Positions 11,305-21,244 of a stretch of 64,000 nt of DNA are shown one piece after another (within the stretch, counting starts at the first letter, position 1; each line of letters begins with the position of its first letter). Both the position numbers and the translations under genes were made by a program. The DNA is from Acarospora socialis. Lineage: Eukaryota; Ascomycota; Lecanoromycetes; Acarosporales; Acarosporaceae. Under the pieces are notes generated by a model that saw only the letters and a list, made by a program, of their open reading frames with translations, was not told the DNA's origin and searched no databases. The stretch is taken from NCBI GenBank assembly GCA_025617375.2, contig JAMYGW020000008.1:1-64000 (forward strand). The letters run 5' to 3'.

Positions 11305-12244
11305 ATGTCTTCAAATGCGTCTGCAGCACCATCAGAATATGCCCTGCTGGGCTCAACAGTCATGTATCCCCTCATTTTCTACTTTATCACTCCGCGAGGC
11401 ACAACGCCTGCTCGATTCGCCAAGAACCGCGAAGCCATCTCCGTCTTTCACTGTACTCTCATGACAGTCCTGGCTCTTACCGTCCTTAGAAACAGATATG
11501 AAGACTGGGCTCCACCGAGTGTCTTGAAAGCGCAGAATCTCAGTGCTGCAAAGAACAGTGATCCGAAAACTGGGCAAGGGCTTCCCATCATCGAGGCAAA
11601 GTCTTCCCTGGCCAATGTCCTCACGGCCATAGAGACGGGATACCTTTTTCAGGATTCCATCATCCTTATCCTTGGAGCACGCTTGCGTAGTCGTCACAGC
11701 GGAGGGAAGGGGCTAATGAAGGAGTTAAACTTGCGGGTTTTGGCATGGCATCATGCTGGCATAGCAAGTGCTTTAGGTCTATTGCAGTGGTACATCGCAC
11801 GGGGGAAGGAGAAGGGGATGCTGCTTATCATCATGTTCTTCTTGATGAATGCTTCGTAAGTCCTTCAGTTATCAATTCAAGGAAGGAGCATGGTGAGAGA
11901 GGGAGTTGCTGCTTACAAGTGGGCGTAGTACGATCCCTGGCACTCTCCGTTGGTATTTGATTGAATTTCAATCCTCCCGTCGTCGCGCGATTGCAGCTAC
12001 GAGCGTGGTTTACCTTCTTACATATGCTCTCTGCCGTGTGTATCTTATCTATTGGATTCTCGAGGTCTATGGTTCTCATACGGGTCTCTCGGCGAGGCAA
12101 GCATTCTGGAGGTTACGCTTGCCTTGTAAGTTGGGTACGGGTGCGATAGGCCTGGCGAACACGACGTGGCTGATTCTGGGTGCACGGGGACTGCTTGCTC
12201 GTTATGGGGTTGGGGCTGGATCCGCAAGAAGGAAGCGTTTGTGA
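11305..12244 (+). CDS. TLC-domain multi-pass membrane protein
   Basis: Predicted 288 residues from two exons (11305-11855 and 11929-12244) around a 73-bp intron with GTAAGT and GTAG ends; the splice gives NASTIPGTLRWYL in frame. The protein has about six hydrophobic segments. The pattern of an early FHC, a GYLFQDSIILI segment, a WHHAGIASALGLLQWY segment and FLMNAS followed by STIP is typical of the TLC (TRAM/LAG1/CLN8) family, whose members act on or sense membrane lipids. It is not the ceramide-synthase subtype as far as I can see. I chose ATG 11305 for its CACAATG context; an in-frame ATG at 11149 would add 52 residues of non-membrane sequence. It is the first intact gene next to the retrotransposon block. 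Confidence 0.75.
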
Positions 12245-12998
12245 TAATCTCTTCAATAGATAGGTGCTTTAGATACTGATCCGCCTTAACACCGGAATGC
12301 TGCTTGACAGACATGGATCAACAGACACGAGCGAGAAACCCATATGGAAAGCTCCTTCGATTTTGAAAAGGGTTCTGGATGAGGGACCTTGTCCGCTGGC
12401 AAGGTCTTGGAGGTTATCCCAATGATGAGATTGCCTTTGGGATTCTCTAGGGGACCCTCCCCTCAGCCGAGCTCACATCTTATCGCAATGTGAGGGTCTA
12501 TCATGCTTCAGCATGGTACCAAGACGAGCTCATCATGTATATGAAGTGGTAGCTAGAGTGCTAGTGGTATGGAGGACGCGTTAGTGGTTGGTTCTTTGTT
12601 GTCATTGTGGACCAGCTGGCTTGAGATATGAGTAGATGAGGGATATTAACAAGTATGTGACCAGTATGGATTGTAGAGTACGAAGTAGCATTGGAATAAA
12701 TTGAATAACTTGGAGTGCTCCACAAATGCGTGTCTGCTTACAACAACATGAAACTAGCAACATAGAATAGAAACAGTGCTTTGAAGGTTTAACCCATGCA
12801 TCACGACAGAGCTAGTCCCAATCGAACTCTCCTCGCGACTCCAGGCAATCATGCAATAGAGAAATCATATTGGAACAATCATCTACCAACAACATGCCAT
12901 CATACTGCCTAACAAGTTCCAGGTAATCACCGTACTGAGAAGCCTCAAACACCACGACCCCCAAACTCCAGCACCAAACTCGCCTCTCACACAGACCC
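12245..12998. other. Intergenic, nothing recognised
   Basis: Convergent gap between the TLC gene and the small minus-strand gene. Open frames here are short and show no family resemblance. The segment holds both 3' ends. Confidence 0.55.
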
Positions 12999-13491
12999 TT
13001 ATGAGCCCAACTGTATCCCCTTCTTCGCCGCATTACTGACCAGCCTCGACAGAAACAGCTCATGATCCTTGCTCGTCTCCTTCAACTGGTCTGAGGACAT
13101 GACCACCTGCAATTCGCCCGCTTCCGACCGGCGTCCCAGAACACACGGATATCTCGCCCCATTCGCTTTCACAAAATCCAAAATCTGCAAGCCACAGCTT
13201 CCGTTAGTCCACATATCCACGTACTCTGTCTTCGACAGCAGCAGGTGTATATCTACCACAACATACCTCCTGTGGAGCCTCATCCCTGTGTAACTGCCAC
13301 ACCTCAGCCGGAATCCTCTTCTTCGTGGCCGCCCAGTCCTTAGTTTCTGTCAAACGCAGACCGCCATGAGTCAGGTCACAGGCGGAGCACGGGGAATTGT
13401 CGGCTGAGGAGGTGAGTTTGCGGAATGCGTAGTCGACTTTGCCGAGGGCGTTGGCGTTGGCGTTGTAGAGAATATAGATTATTGGGGACAT
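12999..13491 (-). CDS. Small conserved protein with CxxC and LHRDE motifs
   Basis: Predicted 136 residues from exons 13491-13267 and 13184-12999 around an 82-bp intron (GTATGT...TTGCAG), which joins PAEVWQLHRDEAPQE to ILDFVKANG in frame. The start MSPIIYILYNANANALGK is followed by a CSACDLTHGGL segment (a CxxC at about residues 35-38) and a C-terminal half with YPCVLGRRS and LQVVMSSDQL. I recall similar small proteins in both bacteria and fungi, with an N-terminal YNAD-like strand, C-x2-C-x3-H and LHRDE, but no established name or function. The CxxC could be redox-active or bind metal; this is inference only. Confidence 0.7.
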
Positions 13492-14008
13492 CTTTGGCGG
13501 TGGAGGCGGGTGGTAGGTTGGGTTGGATTGGAGGGCAGAGTGGAATGGAATGAGGTGGTTAAGGACCCTCTTGGGCTCTCGGGTTGAATGGTTTATATAT
13601 TTTATAGCGGTGAGGAGTGAATTGTAATTGTATTTGTTTCATGAATCTGAGCTTGAGCTCCACGAGGTCGTATTGTGCCTCAGCGGCATGCTTTCAACAA
13701 TGGAGCTGTTAGTATCTGCTTAGAAGAGCTACTGTAAGTCTTGCGACTGTGGTACGAGGGTACCTAAGGTATCTTCCATCGGACTTCGTCACTATCCCCG
13801 ATGTGGTATCAAGATCACTAATCTAGATCCTCCCAGTTACCCCACGATTCGTCCGCTAACTCTAAGCTTATCGATAAGCCTGTCGATCCCCTGATCCGAC
13901 GCTTTCAGCTACTTTATGAAAAGGCCCATTTCGGGCAATTCTCCCATGATATGTTATATCGATGCACCTGCACCACATCGCTATCTGAAGTGCTTCAGGC
14001 TCTTCAGC
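13492..14008. other. Divergent intergenic region
   Basis: Upstream of both the small CxxC gene (minus) and the hydroxylase gene (plus). Contains a TATATATTTTATA-like stretch at about 13594 and an AAGCTTATCGATAAGC palindrome at about 13864. An in-frame ATG for the hydroxylase lies at 13916. No other gene is seen. Confidence 0.5.
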
Positions 14009-15142
14009 ATGGTTGCAACTGAGACCACGATGTCAACAGTAACGTTGTTGCAAAGACCAAGGGGCTCAAGGAGCAGAGCCTCAGGAACTGCACTCAATGC
14101 CTCTGGCAATGGCTCCTCTATCCTCATTCCTCGACTTGTTCTTGGAAGCCTATTGGCAACCGCAATTTTCATACCTTACATCTACCACCCACTGATCCGC
14201 ACGGTATACACCAATCTATACAACTCTTCTTTCTACAGACTCTCCACCTTCGAGACAATCGAGACTCTCCTCTGCTACGCCATAATCGAACCCCTCTTCA
14301 CCTACAAGTTCGGCCACAGCCCCTCCCGCCGAATTGACGTGCGCAGTTCTGGAGCTAAACCCGGAGCCACTACTCCAAAGCTCCCTCGAATGAAACGCCC
14401 AACCCGGCGCCTCCACGAGCTTCTAACCTACGCGGCCCCACTCCTCCTCCTCGACATAACCCTAATCAAAAAATACGCCGAAGTGCCGATATCCGCGATC
14501 CGCACCAGCGGCGGCTACTCCCCCACCCCACCAACCTCCACGACATCCCCCAAGATCAGCAGCTCCTTCCTCGCGCCCACCATCCACAACTTCACCCCAA
14601 CCTCCCCCCTCCAACTAATCCGCGCCCTCCCCCCAACCATCCCCTCAAGCCGCCGTCTCGTCCTCGAACTAGCCACCTCCCTGATAATCTACGACACACT
14701 CTTCTTCGCCATCCACATCGCCTTCCACACCCTCGCCTTCCTCCGCCGCATCCACGCGCCCCACCACAAACACGCCGAAATGCACCCGCAAGTCACGAAT
14801 AACCTCTCCGTCGTCGAACGCGTCTCACTTATCCTCCTCGCGAATTTCAGCCTTAATATCATCGGCGCGCATGTTCTGACTCGCACGCTGTTTGTACCTG
14901 TGTTTGTCTGGTTGTTGGTCGAGGTGCATTGCGGCTTGGATTTGGAGTGGGGGTATCATCGGGTTTTGCCGCGGGGTTGGGGCGCGGGGAGTGCGGCGCA
15001 CGCGAGACATCATCGGACGGGCGAGGGGGGTTATCAGCCGTTTTTTGCATGGTGGGATGGGTTGGTGGAATGGTGGGGTGAGAAGGTGGGGAGGAGGGGA
15101 GGAGGAGAAAGCATAGGGAGAGCGCCAGGGCGTGATGAATGA
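14009..15142 (+). CDS. Fatty acid hydroxylase / sterol desaturase superfamily membrane protein
   Basis: A single uninterrupted frame, 377 residues from ATG 14009 (A at -3), or 408 from ATG 13916. The C-terminal half carries the histidine boxes of the di-iron hydroxylase superfamily: HIAFH (about residues 236-240), HAPHHKH shortly after, and HARHH near the C-terminus, with a GYHRVLP segment between. Hydrophobic segments near residues 30-55, 140-155 and 225-245 fit an ER membrane protein. The family uses O2 and NAD(P)H-derived electrons to hydroxylate or desaturate lipids and sterols. The substrate cannot be told. A Pro/Thr/Ser-rich loop (about residues 165-200) is unusually long. The next gene (P450) is convergent. 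Confidence 0.85.
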   Translation: MVATETTMSTVTLLQRPRGSRSRASGTALNASGNGSSILIPRLVLGSLLATAIFIPYIYHPLIRTVYTNLYNSSFYRLSTFETIETLLCYAIIEPLFTYKFGHSPSRRIDVRSSGAKPGATTPKLPRMKRPTRRLHELLTYAAPLLLLDITLIKKYAEVPISAIRTSGGYSPTPPTSTTSPKISSSFLAPTIHNFTPTSPLQLIRALPPTIPSSRRLVLELATSLIIYDTLFFAIHIAFHTLAFLRRIHAPHHKHAEMHPQVTNNLSVVERVSLILLANFSLNIIGAHVLTRTLFVPVFVWLLVEVHCGLDLEWGYHRVLPRGWGAGSAAHARHHRTGEGGYQPFFAWWDGLVEWWGEKVGRRGGGESIGRAPGRDE

Positions 15143-15458
15143 GCTAGGGGGGCGCAAAAGAGGGTTGGGTATATAGATTGTGGTTATTGCTGGGATAAAG
15201 AATCGTCTTGGTGCAGATTTGATTGTCAGTGGCTTTGGTCATGGTTGTGAAGTGCCTTATAGAACAATAGATTCTAGAGGACTGCATCGACTGTAGATAG
15301 CTGTCAAAAATACTCCAATACTATAAAGTTTATAAGGTAGTCTGACATTTAATGAAATGACGGGCCAAGGTTCCCTCCCTGGTCTAATTGCAGATACCTG
15401 TCTAACGACCAACTCAATATAGTCACAAATCTTTCTACCTCCTCTAAATCTGATCTAT
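15143..15458. other. Convergent 3' intergenic region
   Basis: Between the stops of the hydroxylase (plus) and the P450 (minus). AT-rich, with AATAAAG-like signals, and no coding frame that I can support. Confidence 0.5.
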
Positions 15459-17033
15459 TCATCCTTTAAACAAGGGACCATTCCTCCAAAACCTCACCTT
15501 AACCCCCTTCTTCGGCCGCTGACAAGGCAACTGCTTCAGATCCCTCGCAAACTCCTCCGGTCCAACCCCAGCTTCCCACCCCAGCCAGCCTCTCACGCCC
15601 TTGGCCTTCACATTCCCCTCGAGCCGAACACCTTTATCCAGCATCATTCGTGCGACAGCGTAGATGATGTCGCGGATCAGAGGCGCCGCCAGGCATGCTT
15701 TGGCGCCGGAACCGAATGCTAGGCTTGGCGGAAATGGGAGAGGTGCCGGGGACGGAGATGTTGTATCGGTAGTGCTAGGAGGGTTCGGGGAAAGAAAGGA
15801 AACGAAGCGGTCGGGATTGAAGATCTCTGCCTGCGGAAATACGGACGGGTCACGCGCTGCGCCGGAAAAGTAGAGCCAGACGTCCCAGCCTGCGGGCACT
15901 AGAGTGTCTGGGCTCGTAGGGGAGGTGGAGTGGGGGCTGGATTTGGAGTCAAAGCCGTGTTCTGTTGGAGTCGGATTGGCAAGGACAATATCTTCCTGAA
16001 CACGCCGCATCACGCCCACGACTGGCGGAGACAGTCGTTCGGTTTCGAGTAGGACGCTCCTGAGCAGAGCTTCGGCGTCGGATGGACTGCTGGCATTGCG
16101 GATACGGGTCGTCAGCGGCGATAAAGTGCCGCTGGGATAGAGAAAGAGATTGAGTAGAGAGGCAGTCAGAAGGGACGATAAAGCTTTGACGGCTATGGAA
16201 CTAGTGAAGAGGAGGACGTTCGACGCGATAGAGTCCTTGTCGACGTTCATGTGGCGCAGAAGAGGACATGTTCCTGCCCGTTGCGAGTGGATATGCTGTT
16301 TTAGCAATGCTTGAAGTTGTTGCCGGGCCTCGATACCTTGTGAGCGCGCTGATCGCCAGAACCGTGAATTGACGGCTACCGGGAACAGGGAGAATTGGCC
16401 GCGTAGTAGCGTTTCTTGTAGGCTTTCGACGGTCGAGAAGGTCTTGTTTGTGTGGTCTAGGTTGAGAAATACTCCTATTAGAATCTTCCATGAGAGGTCT
16501 TTCATTGTGTCGTATAATTCGATCTGAGAGCCATGGCCTAGAGATTCGATGTGTTCGCTGGCTATGGTACGAATGAGGGGCGCCACATCGGCTGGAAAGG
16601 TCGACAGTTGCTGATCCCATTCCGCCCTCTGTGCAGCATGCCCGGGATAGTCCTCGAGTAAAAGGTTAGGTGCGGGAAAGAATTGAGACATGAGTTCCTC
16701 ATATGCAGGACGAACGGCGAAGGTCCTAGCATCAACCCTCTTTCTACTGTCGGCTTTGAAGCCAGTACACTGAGATGCCCCATCCTCAGCATGTAAAATG
16801 TCTTTGCAATGCTGGTAGGATGTCACCACTGCCACGTTCCGATTGAGGATTCTGGCACGAGCCACCTTTCTAGTGACTTCTGCGGTGGTGTTCAGATGCT
16901 CGCGGAGTGTAGGTGAGTTTTGAATCCGAGCGGATATAAACGATTCAGGGGATGAATGAAAGGATAGACTTTGCGAGAGAGTGGAGAAGATGGATGATTC
17001 CCCTTGCGGAAGCTGTGGGGTTGTAGGTGTCAT
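15459..17033 (-). CDS. Cytochrome P450, divergent
   Basis: An intronless frame of 524 residues. P450 hallmarks are present: the K-helix ETERLSPP (E330, R333), a PERF-like FNPDRF, and the haem-binding loop LAFGSGAKACLAAPL with the ligand Cys at about residue 447. There is no N-terminal membrane anchor, unlike most fungal P450s. The I-helix stretch LLFTSSIAVKALSS lacks an obvious A/G-G-x-D/E-T motif, and the position two after the haem Cys is Ala instead of the usual Gly. This suggests an unusual oxygen-activation mode, or an enzyme of the peroxygenase, isomerase or dehydratase kind. The 5' end faces the methyltransferase gene across 592 bp, so the two may share a promoter. Confidence 0.85.
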   Translation of the reverse strand: MTPTTPQLPQGESSIFSTLSQSLSFHSSPESFISARIQNSPTLREHLNTTAEVTRKVARARILNRNVAVVTSYQHCKDILHAEDGASQCTGFKADSRKRVDARTFAVRPAYEELMSQFFPAPNLLLEDYPGHAAQRAEWDQQLSTFPADVAPLIRTIASEHIESLGHGSQIELYDTMKDLSWKILIGVFLNLDHTNKTFSTVESLQETLLRGQFSLFPVAVNSRFWRSARSQGIEARQQLQALLKQHIHSQRAGTCPLLRHMNVDKDSIASNVLLFTSSIAVKALSSLLTASLLNLFLYPSGTLSPLTTRIRNASSPSDAEALLRSVLLETERLSPPVVGVMRRVQEDIVLANPTPTEHGFDSKSSPHSTSPTSPDTLVPAGWDVWLYFSGAARDPSVFPQAEIFNPDRFVSFLSPNPPSTTDTTSPSPAPLPFPPSLAFGSGAKACLAAPLIRDIIYAVARMMLDKGVRLEGNVKAKGVRGWLGWEAGVGPEEFARDLKQLPCQRPKKGVKVRFWRNGPLFKG

Positions 17034-17625
17034 GGCTGACTCTGGAAGGCCTCAGTCACAGTTACCCTTCAGTTCTATCTCGAATCAAGCACGAATGGGA
17101 TACTTCAGCAATGGTTCTAATCTCAAGCGCTGACAGTGAGAGTGCCTATTGAAATACTTCGAACATAATAGAGTCAATAATGTAAGTCAACTAAGCAACT
17201 CAGAATCTCAGAATCTTCAATACGTGCCTCAATGAGAGTGACATTCACCACGTTCAGTGGCCAAGTAGGTAGTCTAAAAGGCCCCTCGAGCTAAGGTTGG
17301 GCGATCACAAGCTTTGTCTTTGTTGACTAATCATCAACAAGCACTGAGTCAGGTCAGTAAAAACTGATCTGAGCAGTCAGTCTATCTTTGATTGAAGAGA
17401 AAGAGAGTAGATCCTGTTTAATTTCTAGCATCTTGCAATGTTGACAATTGATCATCTTCACTCATGTCTTCGTTGAAGTGTTCTTTCTGACCTGCTTTAC
17501 TGACAGCCCCTCTCAAGAGCAACTAACTCTTTAGCGACCTCGGCCTTGGAGCATATACACTGCCTGCCGCTGTCTGACACGAGATTCCCGCATTACTCGA
17601 CGTGGACCGACCTGCACTCACCAGC
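17034..17625. promoter_or_regulatory. Shared divergent promoter region
   Basis: 592 bp between the P450 (minus) and methyltransferase (plus) start codons. There is a TTGACTAATCATCAACAAG stretch at about 17321 and another TTGACAATTGATCATC at about 17440. Pyrimidine-rich stretches lie just upstream of the methyltransferase ATG. No binding site can be assigned. Co-regulation of the two genes is inference from the head-to-head layout. Confidence 0.4.
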
Positions 17626-18559
17626 ATGAGCGGCGCTGAATCTTTCCAGGAGCGCCTCCAGGGCCTTTATAGGCCTGTTGTGCCGATGGCGCTCGGTGTA
17701 TACTGTGAGGCAGAGCCTTTTGCTATACCAAACATGCCATAGCCTCTCCCAAAGCTAACATTCATGCTGCCCAGATCTCTTCTACACCTTGCTCACCCAG
17801 CCCCTCCTTCTCCCCACCAAGGGCCTGACGGCTCTGCGCCTAACCTCCTTCGCCAATCTCTGGAAAGCCTACGGCAAACAAATGTCAGAGGATATGTCGC
17901 CGCGTCTTACCTCACTTCTAGGCACCGTACAAGGCGTCGTGCTCGACGTTGGCCCTGGCAGCGGCGAACAAATGCACCACTTCGATCCGAAGAAGATAAC
18001 AAAGGTTTTTGGCGCCGAGCCTGCGACAGAGCTCCATCCCTCCCTATGTAAGGCAGCCATACGCGTTGGCTTTGGTGTGCGTGGGGAAGGTACAGGCGGG
18101 GACGGCTGCGGCGAATATGTCCCAGTAGCAGCGGGCGCAGAGCCAGACTCGCTGATCCCCGCGCTGGCGAAGTTGGGGCTGCTCGGCGACACCTCCGCCA
18201 CCAGCGCAGGAAGAGAAGGCGTGTTTGACGAGATTGTGTGCGTGCGCTCGCTGTGCGGGGTGCCCCACCAGGTCGAGACGATACAGAACTTTTACCGGCT
18301 GCTGAAGCCCGGTGGGCGGATTGTGTTGTATGAGCATGTGCGGCAGGACTATGATCCACTGGCGAAGATCATGCAGACCATCTTCGTGTGGATGGGCTGG
18401 AAGTTCTTCATGGGCGGGTGCGAGCTGGACAGGCCGACGGGCAGGGCACTGGTGGATGCCGCCGGGAAGGAGGGGTGGAGCGAGATCAAGCTGGATGTGC
18501 TGGCGGACTATGCGGCCCTCCCCTATGTCATTGGATATCTAGTCAAACGCAGTGACTGA
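17626..18559 (+). CDS. Class I SAM-dependent methyltransferase, membrane-anchored
   Basis: Predicted 287 residues from exons 17626-17704 and 17775-18559; the 70-bp intron (GTGAGG...CCCAG) joins LGVY to YLFYTLLTQP in frame. The N-terminus carries a hydrophobic segment (about residues 20-42). It is followed by motif I VVLDVGPGSGEQ (about residues 76-87), an acidic residue in GAEPATELH, and post-motif LLKPGGRIVLYEHV. This arrangement resembles the METTL7-like group of membrane-associated methyltransferases acting on thiols or small molecules; the substrate here is unknown. The head-to-head P450 suggests oxidation and methylation of a common compound, which is inference. Confidence 0.85.
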
Positions 18560-19184
18560 GTTCGCTGCTTTCTGTTGGAAATGAGAGTTTGCACTACCCA
18601 TGGTATTAGTGGTTCCGTTCCCAGATCTGTTGTGCTAAGGAAACCTTTTTAGGTCTTTCTGAACCCGGCCACTGGAATCTTTGAAGCGATTGATTGCGCG
18701 CTATAGCCGATCATAACAGAGCCAAATCAGCAAGCATATAGAAACAATAAGCCGTTCTGCACAACTTTCTCACAGAACCGACCCCTAAAGCTCTGGCATT
18801 GGAATGAGAGAATGTTGCGAAGAGAGAGAGTGTAAAGGACACGTCGGAGCGGTTATGGCGCTGTTATCACTCTGGCTGGCAATGTTATTGACTTGGCCGA
18901 GTGACCCCGATGAGCAGGTCTGTCGAGGCAACTGTTAGGGTAAATGGGTTGAAGAGGGTAGATGCTCTGTTACCATCATCTATGTATGTATGTATGTTCT
19001 CTTACGCCGCTGGTGCCAAAGGCCTGCACAGCTGCCTACTCCTTTTGCTGCAATCATGCTCACATCACTGGCATAAAATTTGCATGAATTGGTTATTGTC
19101 TGAATCAAAATTGTTTATTAGAAGCATGATTCCTCTGTTGGTGTAGCGATCTGACTCTGGGACAGAAACGTACTACAGTGATAG
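18560..19184. other. Intergenic, nothing recognised
   Basis: Holds a short (ATGT)n run at about 18979-18996. Open frames here have no recognisable family and no good start context. Confidence 0.5.
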
Positions 19185-20100
19185 TGTCCAGAGCAAAGGT
19201 TCCGCGCTTCGCTGGAACGGCAGCCAGTTTTGCCGACTGGATTGCTTTTTGTTAAAGGTCCAAGGATGCTAGAGCAGGGATATCAATGGGCGCCAGAGAC
19301 GATTATACCTGAGGATATCGAAGTCGACGCAATGGTTCGGCGTCCCCTTGTACGAGAGAATGCAGACATCCCCTGGGTTCGGCACCATTTGTCAAGTCAG
19401 GAAAGGGAATGCTTTTATGACGGTCCGCATGAAGTCCCAAAGCCCGGATTCATTACACAGGCCACTTTTGAGCAGATACGGCAATTTGTCCGCGCGGACA
19501 ATCCTAGTACGGCGTGGTTTTACGTACGCGAGCTAGGAGGGTCTATGATGTTCGAGGTTGTTGAAGATAGTGGTATGAGGAAGGACGGCGTGCGAAAAGG
19601 TATGGCGGACTGGGACGGTAACGTATCGGCCATAGTCCTTATGAGGTGGCCTGAAGAGGGCGACGTGCAGACTGGAGCGCTCCTGCACGGCGTTGAGGAG
19701 ACTGGCGATATTGTTCATAGAACAATTATTATAAAGGTCCGAGTAAGGGCACTGTACTCGCGTCAACAAACTGCTAGAGCAGTAGTTAGGGGGTCTGATG
19801 AGAAAGAATGAGCAAGTCTGGCGAGTTTCATTTCTTTGCAACTGTTGTTACAGGAAGGCGCTGGTATTGCTGGACAGTTTCAGAGATTTGATGGAGGATT
19901 CCTTGGCCTGTATATATGCTTGTCGAAACACTCAGGGGTGTGATGACTGCCCTTACTCATCGAAGTACCCGGTCTGGGCAGAGTACCTAAGGAACTGCTT
20001 AGGAAGAGAACCAGCGTACCTCATCTACTCTGGAAAGTCTGGGTCTTATACATTGAGGATTCAGTGTCAGGTTATAACATGTTTTAAGGTATCAAGATAA
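19185..20100 (+). pseudogene. Gene relic with WAPET segment, unrecognised
   Basis: An open frame runs from about 19185 to 19811 without an initiator ATG at its 5' end; the first in-frame ATG is internal, at 19266. It contains GYQWAPETIIPEDIE and a plausible folded stretch to about residue 180. A second frame (about 19850-20090) has a natural-looking Cys-rich segment CRNTQGCDDCPYSS, which could be a following exon after a TTACAG acceptor at about 19855, but no strong donor fits. The x-G-x-WAP segment recalls C-terminal parts of large fungal HET-type proteins, from memory and weakly. It is most likely a 5'-truncated subtelomeric gene fragment. Confidence 0.35.
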
Positions 20101-20205
20101 ATATCATTAGCATTATTCTCATTATCATCATCTTTCATCAAAATCAATGATAGCGCTCTGATGTAAGTCTATGGAGTATCGACCTTGCAACTGAGGCACA
20201 TCTTG

Positions 20206-21244
20206 CTAATGGTTGGAACCAGTCGTATCAGTAAGAAATCTATCCATCTTGTCCTTATACCTCCACCACAGATTCGTTAGACCTTCCGGGCCCGTCTTCC
20301 GCAGCTTCTCGCGCAGCGCGACGACCTTCCCTTCCAGTCCTTCTCATTGGACCCGGTAGCACTCCACTTGTAGCTGAGCTCCGCCCAGGGCATGGCCCCT
20401 TCGCAACGATATGCGTAGTTCATCAGACTCTGCTCCATCGTGTGCGGATTTGAAGCGGCGATAGTGGTTCATGACGGACGGGAAGTGTGCAAACATCTCG
20501 CGTGAAGGAGCCATGACCCAGAAGCCGGCGCTGAAGACATCCGTGCCAATGGGCGGGAGAGGGTGGTCACGCTCGCCGCTCAACGCGTTGTCCGACCGGG
20601 CCGCGAACATGTACTGGGTTGGAAGGAGTGTTTCGTCGGCATTGATGAAGGTGGTGCGGTTGAGCAGTGTATTGGAGGGAGTGCGAACGGTCGGTTCATC
20701 AAAGATGCAATCGACGGGCTCGGTTATTAGGGAGTCCGCGTCAAGGAAGAGAATCCGGTCGTACTCGACCATCTCAAAGAGGCGTAGCTTGCTAAAATAT
20801 CCTTCTATATCGTGACACCCGTCTTGATCCGCCAACGCAGTGGCACATCCTCGACCGGCACGACCGTTGCGCCGTCTGATGTCAGCCGGTTTCGTTTGCG
20901 TTGCGAGACGGTTGGAGTGACGAGGACGAGGAATGGGATGATCTGCTGGAGTGTGTTTCGGGGCCATATAGGAGCTGATAGGTCAGCACCCGAGCGGCAA
21001 TGTAATAGTAGTCGTCTTCTGCTTCTGGGTCTTCTGTAGTAGTGTCCTTGGTGGAGCCTCCGGTGAGGAAGGTAGCAATGGCGTACTTTGCTGTGGAGAA
21101 GATTACGTTGAGGAGCCCATAGACAGAACCACAAGCGGTTGGTTGCGGAGAAGAGCGGAATTGCAACCAGAGAAGGAAGAGTGTCGTCAAGGCAGCCGTC
21201 AGATACAGTCCTCGGACGCGAAGTCGTGGAGGCGAAACATTCAT
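20206..21244 (-). pseudogene. Glycosyltransferase family 8 pseudogene with several frameshifts
   Basis: The N-terminus (ATG 21244) has a signal-anchor (LYLTAALTTLFLLWLQF), typical of Golgi type II glycosyltransferases. The catalytic core is recognisable: IPFLVLVTP near 20940, KLRLFEMVEYDRILFLDADS with the DxD metal motif near 20740-20790, DVFSAGFWVMAPS near 20530, and MEQSLMNYAYRCEG near 20420. These lie in different frames. Frame changes occur at about 20955, 20810 (with a TAG), 20450 and 20335, before a stop at 20206-20208. The family resembles glycogenin-like nucleotide-sugar transferases. The breaks are indels, not C-to-T changes, so decay is separate from that of the retrotransposon block. 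Assembly error is the alternative, but the sites are not long homopolymers. Confidence 0.78.

Noticed and set aside
11305-18559. Secondary-metabolite gene cluster
   Set aside because: There are a P450, a methyltransferase and a hydroxylase, but no polyketide synthase, peptide synthetase, terpene synthase or other backbone enzyme in the window.
18901-19146. 81-codon plus-strand frame
   Set aside because: Overlaps a simple repeat and reads as random hydrophobic and Ser-rich sequence.
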